Source of the DNA: Streptomyces sp. Sge12
Lineage (GTDB): Bacteria > Actinomycetota > Actinomycetes > Streptomycetales > Streptomycetaceae
Assembly (NCBI RefSeq): GCF_002080455.1
Contig: NZ_CP020555.1
Span: forward strand, 558,001-622,000
Direction of reading: 5' to 3'
Length of the DNA stretch: 64,000 bases
Positions within the stretch are counted from its first letter, which is position 1. The number at the start of each line of letters is the position of its first letter. Shown here one piece after another: positions 33,406 through 41,199 of the stretch. The notes under the pieces are model-generated. The model did no database searches and had not been told where the DNA came from. It saw only the letters and a list, made by a program, of their open reading frames with translations. The translations under genes and the position numbers were made by a program.

Positions 33406-34224
33406 ATGAAGGTTCCCCAGGCCGGTGCGGTCGCCGCAGTGATCGCGATCGCACTGACCGCCTCCGGGTGCATCGGTGACGACGGGGACCAGGGGGACGG
33501 AACCCTCGCCATCGGCATCAAGTTCGACCAGCCCGGCATCGGAATGCGGGAGGTCGACGGCACGTTCACCGGCTTCGACGTGGACGTCGCCACCTATGTG
33601 GCCAAGGAGCTCGGCTACAAGGCCAACAAGATCGAATTCAAGCAGGTCTACAGCAACGACCGCGAACTGCTGATCCAGTACAACGAGGTCAAGTTCGTCG
33701 TCGCGAGCTACTCGATAAACGAGAAGCGCAAGGAGAAGGTCGATTTCGCCGGCCCGTACTTCGTCGCGCACCAGGACCTGCTGACGCGTGCCGATGACGC
33801 CTCGATCAACAAGCCCGAGGACCTCAACTCGAAGAGCCTGTGCTCCGTCACCGGCTCCACCTCGGCCGAGAACCTCCGCAAGAACCTCGCCCCCAAGGCC
33901 GGCCTGCTGGAGCTCGGCGGCTACTCGGACTGCGTCGTCGCACTCCAGGACAGCCGGGTCGACGCCATGACCACGGACAACGCCATCCTGGCCGGCTACG
34001 CCGCACGCAAGGGCAACGAGAACAAGTTCAAGCTGCTCGGCCAGAACCTGAGCAACGAGAACTACGGCATCGGCGTCAAGAAGGGCAACAAGGAGCTCCA
34101 GCGCAAGATCAACGACGCGCTGAAGAAGATGGTCGCGGACGGCTCCTGGGAGACGGCCGTGAAGAAGAACTTCGGTTCGAACTACAAGTACGAGCCGGCG
34201 CCGCCGATCACCCCCGTCGGCTGA
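33406..34224 (+). CDS. solute-binding lipoprotein, glutamate/glutamine type
   Basis: A 272-aa type 3 periplasmic-binding protein. The lipobox LTASGC places the lipidated cysteine at residue 22. GTLAIGIKFDQPGIGMREVDGTFTGFDVDVATYVAKELG, VVASYSINEKRKEKVDFAGPYF, DAMTTDNAILAGYA and NYGIGVKKGNKELQRKINDALKKMVADGSWETAVKKNFG match GluB-like amino-acid binders. AGGAAAG precedes the ATG. No permease or ATPase genes flank it, so it either partners a distant transporter or serves as a sensor. Its Lys/Asn-rich composition differs from the neighbours. Confidence 0.9.
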   Translation: MKVPQAGAVAAVIAIALTASGCIGDDGDQGDGTLAIGIKFDQPGIGMREVDGTFTGFDVDVATYVAKELGYKANKIEFKQVYSNDRELLIQYNEVKFVVASYSINEKRKEKVDFAGPYFVAHQDLLTRADDASINKPEDLNSKSLCSVTGSTSAENLRKNLAPKAGLLELGGYSDCVVALQDSRVDAMTTDNAILAGYAARKGNENKFKLLGQNLSNENYGIGVKKGNKELQRKINDALKKMVADGSWETAVKKNFGSNYKYEPAPPITPVG

Positions 34225-34293
34225 CGATCACCGAGGTCGGGGCGATCCGGTCTCCCCGACCGGCTTGAAATCGTCCTCCGCCTCGCACGACCC

Positions 34294-34332
34294 GACGGCC
34301 GTGACCCCCTGGCACAGGGGGTCACGGCCGTC
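34294..34332. terminator. 18-bp bidirectional terminator
   Basis: GACGGCCGTGACCCCCTG, loop GCA, then the exact complement, between the converging binding-protein and DJ-1/PfpI genes. Confidence 0.8.
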
Positions 34333-34345
34333 GGTGCGATGCCGC

Positions 34346-34912
34346 TCAGACCACCGGGGCCTTGCTCCGCAGCACGGTCAGGAACTCCCGCATCCAGCTC
34401 GAGTGGTCGGGCCAGGCCCTGGCCGAGACCAGCGTGCCGTCGACCACGGTCTCGGAGTCCTCGAACTCGGCGCCGGCCGCCTTCATGTCCAGTTCGAGCG
34501 CGGGATACGCGGTCACCCGGCGGCCGGTCAGCCCGCCGGCCGCGGCGGTGATCAGCGGCCCGTGGCAGATCTGGGCGATCGGCTTGTCGGCCTCCGCGAA
34601 GGCGGCCAGGATCCGGCGCACCTCGGGGTCATTGCGCAGGTACTCCGGTGCCCGGCCGCCCGGGACGACCAGGGCCTCGTAGTCCTCGGTGACCACGTCC
34701 ACGAAGGCCAGATCGGCGGGCCAGGTGTAGCCGGGCTTCTCGGTGTAGGTGTCGAACCCGTCCTCGAAGTCGTGCACCACGAACCGCAGTTTCTTCACCT
34801 GCGGCGCCGCGATGTGGACCTCGTACCCCTCCTCGCGCAGGCGCTGGTACGGATACAGGACCTCCAGGGACTCGGCCGCGTCGCCGGTCACGATGAGGAT
34901 CTTCACTGCCAT
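34346..34912 (-). CDS. DJ-1/PfpI-family protein
   Basis: A 188-aa class I glutamine-amidotransferase-like fold. The nucleophile elbow is AQICHGPLITAAAG with the active Cys followed by His; the conserved Glu lies in VTGDAAESLEVLYPYQRL, and LVVPGGRAPEYLRND is typical. Members include the PfpI protease, YhbO/YajL deglycases and DJ-1 chaperones. The ATG at 34912 has GGGAG upstream. It stands alone; activity on glycated proteins or aldehydes is possible but not shown. Confidence 0.88.
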   Translation of the reverse strand: MAVKILIVTGDAAESLEVLYPYQRLREEGYEVHIAAPQVKKLRFVVHDFEDGFDTYTEKPGYTWPADLAFVDVVTEDYEALVVPGGRAPEYLRNDPEVRRILAAFAEADKPIAQICHGPLITAAAGGLTGRRVTAYPALELDMKAAGAEFEDSETVVDGTLVSARAWPDHSSWMREFLTVLRSKAPVV

Positions 34913-35130
34913 GGGCTGCTCCCGATGGGGCTGGTCACGGTCGGTCCGGCCCCGCCCGGGGCCACCGCTACCCTGCCCGCGGCGGACAGCCGGCACACAC
35001 GAAGATCCCCCACTACCGACACGTGGTTTTCACCTGTTCGGCACATGACAATGTGACCCTCGCTCTGCCACTGACACTCCGCCAATTCCCCGGGCGGGGA
35101 CGGTGCGTATGGAGAGGTACCCCCCACCCG

Positions 35131-35952
35131 ATGAGAATCTCGCGCCTGACCCCCTGGGCGGCCGCCCTCGCTGCCGCCGCCCTGTTCGCCGTACCGGCGG
35201 CCGCGACCGCCGGCCAGCAGCGCACGACCGCTCCCGAGAACCCGACGGCCGCCGCATCGGTGGACCCGTACGCGGACTACTACGCGAGCGCCCAGGGCAA
35301 GACCGGGGCCGCACTGAAGACGGCCCTGCACAACATCATCAAGACCCAGTCGAAGGTGACCTACGACGGCGTGTGGAACGCCCTGAAGGTGACCGACCAG
35401 GACCCGGCGAACCCCAACAACGTCATCCTGATCTACTCCGGCCGCTCCCAGTCCAAGTCGACGAACGGCGGCGGGGCCAACGACTGGAACCGCGAGCACG
35501 TCTGGGCCAAGAGCCACGGCGACTTCGGCACCGCCACCGGCCCGGGCACCGACCTGCACCACCTGCGCCCCGAGGACGTCACCGTCAACAGCACCCGGGG
35601 CAACAAGGACTTCGACAAGGGCGGCAGCCCGGTCGGCGAGGCGCCGGGCAGCCTGACCGACGCCGACTCCTTCGAGCCGCGCGACGCGGTCAAGGGCGAC
35701 GTGGCGCGGATGCTGCTCTACATGGCCGTCCGCTACGACGGGGGTGACGGCTTCGCGAACCTGGAGATGAACGACAAGGTCAACAACGGCTCCGCGCCCC
35801 TCTTCGGCCGGATCAGCCTGCTGAAGCAGTGGAACCAGATGGACCCGCCGGACGCCTTCGAGCAGCGCCGCAACCAGGTGATATTCGACGTGTACCAGCA
35901 CAACCGCAACCCGTTCATCGACCACCCGGAGTGGGTCAACTCCATCTGGTGA
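35131..35952 (+). CDS. secreted endonuclease I-family nuclease
   Basis: A 273-aa exported nuclease. Signal peptide MRISRLTPWAAALAAAALFAVPAAA, then YADYYASAQGKTGAALKTALHNIIK (N-terminal family motif). The active site shows NDWNREHVWAKSHGDFG, with the beta-beta-alpha-metal His, DLHHLRPEDVTVNSTRGNKDFDKG and RGDVARMLLYMAVRY-like VKGDVARMLLYMAVRYDGG. E. coli EndA-type and Bacillus BsnA enzymes cut DNA or RNA outside the cell. The ribosome-binding site GGAGAGG is 14 bases upstream, farther than usual. Confidence 0.9.
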   Translation: MRISRLTPWAAALAAAALFAVPAAATAGQQRTTAPENPTAAASVDPYADYYASAQGKTGAALKTALHNIIKTQSKVTYDGVWNALKVTDQDPANPNNVILIYSGRSQSKSTNGGGANDWNREHVWAKSHGDFGTATGPGTDLHHLRPEDVTVNSTRGNKDFDKGGSPVGEAPGSLTDADSFEPRDAVKGDVARMLLYMAVRYDGGDGFANLEMNDKVNNGSAPLFGRISLLKQWNQMDPPDAFEQRRNQVIFDVYQHNRNPFIDHPEWVNSIW

Positions 35953-36063
35953 CCGTGGCCCGCGATCACCGCGTCCCATCGGGGTTGGAGTGCGTCAGGC
36001 CGGGTATTCCCAGGCCAGAGGCTGCGACCCGCGCCCGACGGCAGCAGCCGGCGGAGGTACGTC

Positions 36064-36375
36064 GTGATGGACGGAGCCGGACTCTCGGATCGCGAGCAGC
36101 GCGCCCTCTCCGCGATCGAGGCCGAACTCAAGGGTGATCGCTCGCTCGACCGCATCCTGCGGTCCACATCGCACCGGCGTCACCGCATCGTGGCGGCCTG
36201 GCTGCTCGGTGCGGTGGCGGCGACGCTGTTCGTGGCGGCGTCGGTCACCGTCTCACGGCTCCTGATCTGGGCCTTCGCCGCCGTCTGGACGGTGACGGTG
36301 ATCCTGGCGCTGCCGCCGGCCGTCCAGTGGCTGCGGCGTCGCGGGCAGCGCCCCGGCCGCGCCGAGCGCCTCTGA
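36064..36375 (+). CDS. DUF3040-like membrane protein
   Basis: A 103-aa protein. The opening LSDREQRALSAIEAELKGDRSLDRIL resembles DUF3040 proteins of actinobacteria, followed by two helices (IVAAWLLGAVAATLFVAASV, LLIWAFAAVWTVTVILALPP) and a basic tail. GTG at 36064 (seven bases after GGAGG) or ATG at 36067 are both possible starts. Function is unknown. Its stop lies in an inverted repeat shared with the converging hexosaminidase gene. Confidence 0.7.
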   Translation: MMDGAGLSDREQRALSAIEAELKGDRSLDRILRSTSHRRHRIVAAWLLGAVAATLFVAASVTVSRLLIWAFAAVWTVTVILALPPAVQWLRRRGQRPGRAERL

Positions 36376-36381
36376 TACCGA

Positions 36382-36432
36382 CCGCCTCCGACCCCGTTCC
36401 CGGCAGAATCGCCCGGACGGGGTCGGAGGCGG
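36382..36432. terminator. 16-bp stem terminator between converging genes
   Basis: CCGCCTCCGACCCCGT at 36382-36397 pairs exactly with 36417-36432. It sits inside a longer inverted repeat (36368-36388 with 36459-36479). Confidence 0.7.
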
Positions 36433-36455
36433 GACGGGGTCGGGGGCCGGGCGGG

Positions 36456-36490
36456 TCAGAGGCGGTCGGTATCAGAGGCGGTCGGCATCA
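36456..36490 (-). repeat. triple 16-bp repeat of the hexosaminidase stop codon
   Basis: On the minus strand the end of the gene, GCCGACCGCCTCTGA, is repeated twice more, each 16 bases on (TGA at 36490-36488, 36474-36472 and 36458-36456). Because 16 is not a multiple of three, the three TGAs cover all reading frames. Confidence 0.85.
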
Positions 36491-38122
36491 GAGGCGGTCG
36501 GCGAGGGCCTTGAAGTCGGACCAGGGCAGCTGGGGCGCGCGGGAGTCCCACACCTTCTGCGAGAGCGCGGCCAGCGGGGCCTGGATGCCCGCGGCCACCT
36601 GGGCCTGGGTCTGGGCGCCGGCCAGGTCGCTCCAGATGGCGAGGCGCCCGCCCAGGATCTGCGGCCCGTACGAGGCCGGGACGGGGGTGGTGCCGCGCAG
36701 CACGAGCGGGGTCCACTGTTCGTAGATCCGCTGCCCGGTGGGGTACGTGAACTGGTTGGGCTGTCCCAGCACGTAGTAGAGGAACTCGTCGTTGAGGTTG
36801 ACGACCTTGCGGCCCTCGCGCAGGTACTCCAGCGGCGGTCGGGCGCCGGTCTCCTTGCCGGTCCAGTACTCGACCTGGATGTCCTTGGCGGCGCTCGTCA
36901 CCCCGCCCGCGAAGAACCCGTCGTTCCACGCCTTGAGCGCCTTCCCCGACGGCCGGACCACGTCCGCGCGGTCGTTCAGCCAGCCCGTCGCCAGGTCCTG
37001 GACCCGCGCCGAGGGCCCGTACCGCTGCTGGGCGGCCCGTGCGAGCTGGGGGAAGGAGGCCTGCGGGTCGCGGTAGACCAGCGCCTGGTACTCGTCGGCG
37101 CCCAGGTGCCAGGCACCGCCGGGGAAGAGCGGAATGTACTCGCGCAGCAGCTCGTCCACGAGCTTGGCGGACGCCGGGTTCGATATGTCCACGGCGCCCT
37201 TGACCGCCCGCCCCTGCGTGTCGCGGAGCTGGAGGTCGGGGTGGGCCCGCAGGACCGCGCCGAGGTGGCCGGGCGAGTCGATCTCGGGAACGACCGTGAT
37301 GTGCAGCCGGGCGGCGAGCGCGTTGATCTCGCGGACCTGGGCCTTCGTGAGGTGCGGGGTCGAGACGATCTCGGGATGGGAGTCGGACTGGATGCGGAAG
37401 GCCTGGTCGTCGGAGAAGTGCAGGCCCAGCTGGTTCAGCTTGAGGTCGGCCATCTCGCGCAGCCGGTCCTCTATCCAGTCCGGGGTGTAGAACTTGCGGG
37501 CTATGTCCAGGTTGAGGCCGCGCTGCGGTTTGGCGGGGGCGTCGCGCACCGTTCCCTCGGGGGCCGAACCGCCGCTCTTGACCGCCTGTTTGAGGGTGCG
37601 GGTGCCGTAGAACACTCCGGCCTGGTCGGGGCCGTTGATGCGGACGCGGCCGTCCTTGACGTCGAGGGTGTACGACTCGGGTCCGCCCGCGGCTGCGGCG
37701 TCCATCGAGAGCTCGACGTCCCCGGCGCGCGGCGCCGCCGACTCCCCGTATCCGATGTTCAGTTCCCCGGCCAGCAGTTTCGCCTCGTCGGACAGCGCGG
37801 CCTTGTCGTCCGGCGCGACGACCACCCGGGCGTCGGGAGTGGGCTTCCAGCCGGGGCCGCGGGCGGGCTCGTGCTCCCGTACGGCCGGGATGGTGCGCGG
37901 GGCGGTGGACAGCGGGTAGGACGGGGTCGGCGTGGGGGTGGGGGCGGCCTCGGCCGGGCGTGCCGTCGTCGCGGAGGGGGCGCTGGAGGAGTCCGGGGCG
38001 CCGGGGGCGCGCGCCTCGTCCGAGGCGGCCGTACAGCCCGGGAGGGCAAGGGTGACCAGCGCGGCGACCGTGGCCGTCGCGATGGTGTGGACCCTCTTGT
38101 GCCGCCTGGGTGTCGTCATCAT
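36488..38122 (-). CDS. beta-N-acetylhexosaminidase lipoprotein (GH20)
   Basis: A 544-aa exported enzyme. The lipobox LALPGC (Cys30) and a Pro/Thr/Ser-rich linker precede the GH20b domain and catalytic barrel. Catalytic Asp-Glu are in WHLGADEYQALV; the substrate loop LGLHFSDDQAFRIQS and GLNLDIARKFYTPDWI are conserved. GH20 enzymes release N-acetylglucosamine from chitin oligomers, cell-wall fragments or glycans. The ATG at 38122 lies two bases beyond a 15-bp hairpin that contains its ribosome-binding site. It is 59 bases downstream of the HbpS-like gene. Confidence 0.9.
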   Translation of the reverse strand: MMTTPRRHKRVHTIATATVAALVTLALPGCTAASDEARAPGAPDSSSAPSATTARPAEAAPTPTPTPSYPLSTAPRTIPAVREHEPARGPGWKPTPDARVVVAPDDKAALSDEAKLLAGELNIGYGESAAPRAGDVELSMDAAAAGGPESYTLDVKDGRVRINGPDQAGVFYGTRTLKQAVKSGGSAPEGTVRDAPAKPQRGLNLDIARKFYTPDWIEDRLREMADLKLNQLGLHFSDDQAFRIQSDSHPEIVSTPHLTKAQVREINALAARLHITVVPEIDSPGHLGAVLRAHPDLQLRDTQGRAVKGAVDISNPASAKLVDELLREYIPLFPGGAWHLGADEYQALVYRDPQASFPQLARAAQQRYGPSARVQDLATGWLNDRADVVRPSGKALKAWNDGFFAGGVTSAAKDIQVEYWTGKETGARPPLEYLREGRKVVNLNDEFLYYVLGQPNQFTYPTGQRIYEQWTPLVLRGTTPVPASYGPQILGGRLAIWSDLAGAQTQAQVAAGIQAPLAALSQKVWDSRAPQLPWSDFKALADRL

Positions 38123-38124
38123 GT

Positions 38125-38165
38125 GCCCGTGTCCCCCGTACCAACGTGGCACGGGGGACACGGGC
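38125..38165 (-). promoter_or_regulatory. hairpin hiding the hexosaminidase ribosome-binding site
   Basis: Arms 38151-38165 and 38125-38139 pair over 15 bp (GCCCGTGTCCCCCGT) with an 11-base loop. In the minus-strand mRNA the 3' arm carries GGGGGA, the only plausible Shine-Dalgarno sequence, and ends two bases before AUG. It may also end the upstream transcript. Confidence 0.6.
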
Positions 38166-38181
38166 GCGCGACCCGGCGGGT

Positions 38182-38628
38182 TCAGAGCAGGGCGTCCCGG
38201 GCGGACGCGGCGAAGCCGTGGTCCTGCTCGGGGGCGCCGCCGCCGACGCCGATGGCGCCGATGAGACGGCCGTCGCGGTGGACGGGCAGCCCGCCCGCGA
38301 TGAACAGCAGCGGACGGTCGAGGGCCGTGGGCAGCGTGTGGAAGGGGCCGTCGGGCCGGACGGCCTCGACCAGGTCGGCGGTGGGCGCGTTCAGCTGGAG
38401 CGCCGTGAAGGCCTTGCGGGTGCTGGTCTCGCCGGAGATCAGCACGGCCCGGTCGTCGCGGCGGAAGGCGAGCAGGTGGCCCCCGGCGTCGAGGACGGTG
38501 ACGCTGACCGTGACCCCGGCCGCCTCGGCGGCGGCCGCGGCGGTGGCGACGAGCAGCTCGGCGTCCTGCGTGGTCAGGGGGGCGACGGCGGTGCGGGGGC
38601 GGGTGGGGGCGTGGGTGGGGGTGGACAT
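38182..38628 (-). CDS. GlcG/HbpS-family heme-binding-like protein
   Basis: A 148-aa protein. LTTQDAELLVATAAAAAEAAGVTVSVTVLDAGGHLLAFRRDDRAVLISGETSTRKAFTAL and LPVHRDGRLIGAIGVGGGAPEQDHGFA define the GlcG/HbpS fold. Streptomyces HbpS binds heme and modulates the SenS/SenR two-component system, but that protein is secreted; this one lacks a signal peptide, so a cytosolic GlcG-like role is more likely. It lies between the MFS gene and the hexosaminidase on the same strand. Confidence 0.83.
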   Translation of the reverse strand: MSTPTHAPTRPRTAVAPLTTQDAELLVATAAAAAEAAGVTVSVTVLDAGGHLLAFRRDDRAVLISGETSTRKAFTALQLNAPTADLVEAVRPDGPFHTLPTALDRPLLFIAGGLPVHRDGRLIGAIGVGGGAPEQDHGFAASARDALL

Positions 38629-38705
38629 GCGGTGGTTCTCCTTGCGGGGGTTGCGTACGGGGTACGGGGTGCCTGCGGAGGCTGCGTACGGGGAGGAGGG
38701 AGTGG

Positions 38706-39953
38706 TCAGTGGTGGGCGGGGACGGCCGCGGAGGCCCGGGGCGCTCCGGCCGTTCCGGTCGGGGCGAGGGCGTCGGCGTCCCGGTCGCCGTGGGCCGCGC
38801 GTCCCGCCGTACGGCGCTCCAGTGCGCCGGAGACGAGGGCGAGCACCAGGGCGGAGGCGGCAAGTGCCGCGCCGACCCAGTTGGGGGCGGTCCAGCCGAG
38901 GCCGGCGGCGATCACGAGCCCGCCGAGCCAGGCGGCGAGTGCGTTGCCGAGGTTGAAGGCGCCGATGTTGACGGCCGAGGCCAGGGTGGGCGCCCCGGCG
39001 GCCTGGTCCAGGACGCGCTTCTGGAGCGGCGGCACGGTGGCGAAGCCGAGGGCGCCGATCAGCACGACGGTCACGGCCGCGCCGGCCTTGGTGTGGGCGG
39101 TGAGGGTGAAGACGGCGAGCGTGACGGCCAGGGCGCCCAGGGCCACGTACAGCATCGGCATGAGGGCGCGGTCGGCGTACCGGCCGCCGATGAGGTTGCC
39201 GGCGACCATGCCCAGGCCGAAGAGGACGAGCAGCCAGGTGACGGAGGAGTCGGCGAAGCCGGCGACGTTGGTCATCATCGGGGTGATGTAGGTGATCGCG
39301 GCGAAGACGCCGCCGAAGCCGAGGACGGTCATCGCCATCGCGAGCAGCACCTGGACGTTGCGGAAGGCGGCGAGCTCGCGGCGGATCCGTACGCCGCCCT
39401 CGGGGCGGGGCAGCTCGGGTACCAGCCGGGCGATGCCCAGCAGGCCCACGACGCCGAGCGAGGCGACGATCAGGAAAGTGACGCGCCAGCCGACGGTCTG
39501 CCCGACGAGGGTGCCGAGCGGGACGCCGACCACGTTGGCGACCGTCAGTCCGGTGAACATCATGGCGATCGCGCCGGCCTTCTTCTCGGGGGCGACGAGT
39601 TCGGCGGCGACGACCGCGCCGATGCCGAAGAAGGCGCCGTGGGCGAGGGAGGCGACGACGCGGCCGGCGAGCATGATGCCGAAGGCGGGGGCGAGGGCGG
39701 AGAGCACGTTGCCGACGATGAAGAGGCCCATGAGCAGCATCAGCATGCGCTTGCGGGGAATGCGGGTGCCGAGCACGGTCATGAGCGGCGCCCCGAGTAC
39801 GACGCCGAGCGCGTAGCCGGTGACCAGGAAGCCGGCGAGGGGGATCGAGACCCCGTACGTGCCGGCGACCTCGGGGAGCAGGCCCATGATGACGAATTCG
39901 GTGGTGCCGATCCCGAAGGCCCCGACGGCGAGGGCGAGGAGTGCGAGAGGCAT
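38706..39953 (-). CDS. MFS efflux transporter (AraJ/CmlR-like)
   Basis: A 415-aa, 12-helix major-facilitator protein. FGIGTTEFVIMGLLPEVA near the N-terminus, GAPLMTVLGTRIPRKRMLMLLMGLF in loop 2-3, and RVVASLAHGAFFGIGAVVAAELV are marks of the DHA12/AraJ-like sugar or drug efflux group. The last ~40 residues are a soluble tail. It is divergent from a MarR regulator with an intergenic repeat array, the standard layout for drug-induced efflux. Confidence 0.9.
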   Translation of the reverse strand: MPLALLALAVGAFGIGTTEFVIMGLLPEVAGTYGVSIPLAGFLVTGYALGVVLGAPLMTVLGTRIPRKRMLMLLMGLFIVGNVLSALAPAFGIMLAGRVVASLAHGAFFGIGAVVAAELVAPEKKAGAIAMMFTGLTVANVVGVPLGTLVGQTVGWRVTFLIVASLGVVGLLGIARLVPELPRPEGGVRIRRELAAFRNVQVLLAMAMTVLGFGGVFAAITYITPMMTNVAGFADSSVTWLLVLFGLGMVAGNLIGGRYADRALMPMLYVALGALAVTLAVFTLTAHTKAGAAVTVVLIGALGFATVPPLQKRVLDQAAGAPTLASAVNIGAFNLGNALAAWLGGLVIAAGLGWTAPNWVGAALAASALVLALVSGALERRTAGRAAHGDRDADALAPTGTAGAPRASAAVPAHH

Positions 39954-40057
39954 GGCGGAAGGTGTCCTTCAGGGGAGGGGGTGGTGCCGGATGCAAGGGC
40001 GACTGCGACGGCGAGAGCGAGTGCGACGGCGACAGGATCACGACGGAGCGACGCCGA

Positions 40058-40131
40058 TTGCGGCCGCCGATTGCATGCGTCCACATTAATTGCAGACGCG
40101 GGATATTTGCAAGCGCGGGCTATTGCGCGTG
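40058..40131. repeat. TTGC-type direct-repeat operator array
   Basis: Five motifs of the form TTGC(A/G)NNCG occur at 40058, 40071, 40090, 40107 and 40123, roughly one or two helical turns apart, between the MFS start (39953) and the MarR start (40187). Likely MarR binding region. Confidence 0.5.
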
Positions 40132-40186
40132 TGGACTATCCTGGGGGTCACACATCCCAGCCCGGGACGCTTCGATGGAGGAGCCC

Positions 40187-40639
40187 ATGACGGCCACGGA
40201 CAGCGCGCTCACCGCCCTCTCCCAGGGCTGGTGCGCCCTCTCCCTCCTGCACGGGCGGATCGAGGCGCACATCGAACGGGCGCTGCAGTCGGGCCACGGC
40301 CTCAGCGTGCGCGAGTACTCGCTGCTCGACGTGCTCAGCCGCCAGCACAGCGGACCGGGCGGGCACCTGCGGATGCACCAGGTCGCCGACTCTGTGGTGC
40401 TCAGCCAGAGTGCGACGACCCGGCTGGTCAGCAGGCTGGAGGACCGCGGCCTGCTGAACCGCTACATCTGCGACACCGACCGGCGCGGCATCTACACGGA
40501 CGTCAGCGAGGCGGGCCTGGCCCTGCTGGCCGCGGCCCGCCCCACCAACGACACCGCCCTGCGCGAGGCCCTGGACGAGGCCTCGCTCAACCCGGAACTC
40601 GCCCCGCTGGTCGCGACGGTGGAGAACCTGCGGCGCTGA
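40187..40639 (+). CDS. MarR-family regulator
   Basis: A 150-aa winged-helix regulator. LSVREYSLLDVLSRQ, MHQVADSVVLSQSATTRLVSRLEDRGLLNRYICDTDRRGIYTDVSEAGLALL is the MarR DNA-binding core. The start at 40187 has GGAGGAG five bases upstream. It should repress itself and the divergent MFS gene until a ligand binds. Confidence 0.92.
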   Translation: MTATDSALTALSQGWCALSLLHGRIEAHIERALQSGHGLSVREYSLLDVLSRQHSGPGGHLRMHQVADSVVLSQSATTRLVSRLEDRGLLNRYICDTDRRGIYTDVSEAGLALLAAARPTNDTALREALDEASLNPELAPLVATVENLRR

Positions 40640-40668
40640 GCGCTCGCCAGTGCGGTGGCGAGCGCTCG

Positions 40669-41199
40669 CTAGCGCGGCGGCGAGGAGGTCACGACGCTTC
40701 CGCGCGCGCCGGACGGGCTCGCCGACGGAGTCGCCGACGGGGACATCCCGCCGCCCGACGGCCGGGGCGAGACCGGGGCCGAGGGGCTCACCGACCGGCC
40801 GGCGGGCGTGGACGCCGACGGGCTCCCCGCGGAGTCCGCGCCCGGACTCCGCTCCCCGGAAGGGGACGGCTGCGGTGTGGGCGACGCCGGATGCTCCGAG
40901 GACGGGCCGGGGGCGGTGATCCTCGGCGGGGTGGCCGGCGGCACGGGACCGGTCGACGGATCCGGAGCCAGTACCAGGTAGCCGATACCGGCGGCGGCTG
41001 CCGCTGCCAGGCCCGCCAGCGGCAGCGCGAACCGCCGCAGCGCTACCGCCCGCAGCCGTCCGGTCTGCGGACCCGGCGGGTCCGCGGGCCGCAGCCGGCG
41101 GACGTCGATGCTCTCCGCGCGTGCGTCGAGGGCCTGCCGCAGCCGCCGCTCGACGGGGCGCTCGGCGAGTTCGGCGAGGTGTTCACCGTCACGCGTCAT
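40669..41199 (-). CDS. membrane protein coupled to the sigma factor (possible anti-sigma factor)
   Basis: A 176-aa protein whose ATG overlaps the sigma-factor stop by four bases. A cytosolic N-domain of ~50 residues (RRLRQALDARAESIDVRRLRP) precedes one helix (FALPLAGLAAAAAAGIGYLVL) and a long external Pro/Ser-rich tail. Position and topology suit an anti-sigma partner, but the HxxxCxxC zinc motif of ZAS anti-sigmas is absent. Function is inferred from context only. Confidence 0.6.
   Translation of the reverse strand: MTRDGEHLAELAERPVERRLRQALDARAESIDVRRLRPADPPGPQTGRLRAVALRRFALPLAGLAAAAAAGIGYLVLAPDPSTGPVPPATPPRITAPGPSSEHPASPTPQPSPSGERSPGADSAGSPSASTPAGRSVSPSAPVSPRPSGGGMSPSATPSASPSGARGSVVTSSPPR

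Noticed and set aside
38182..38628. Secreted HbpS of the SenS/SenR system
   Set aside because: No signal peptide and no senS/senR genes nearby; called as GlcG/HbpS family only.
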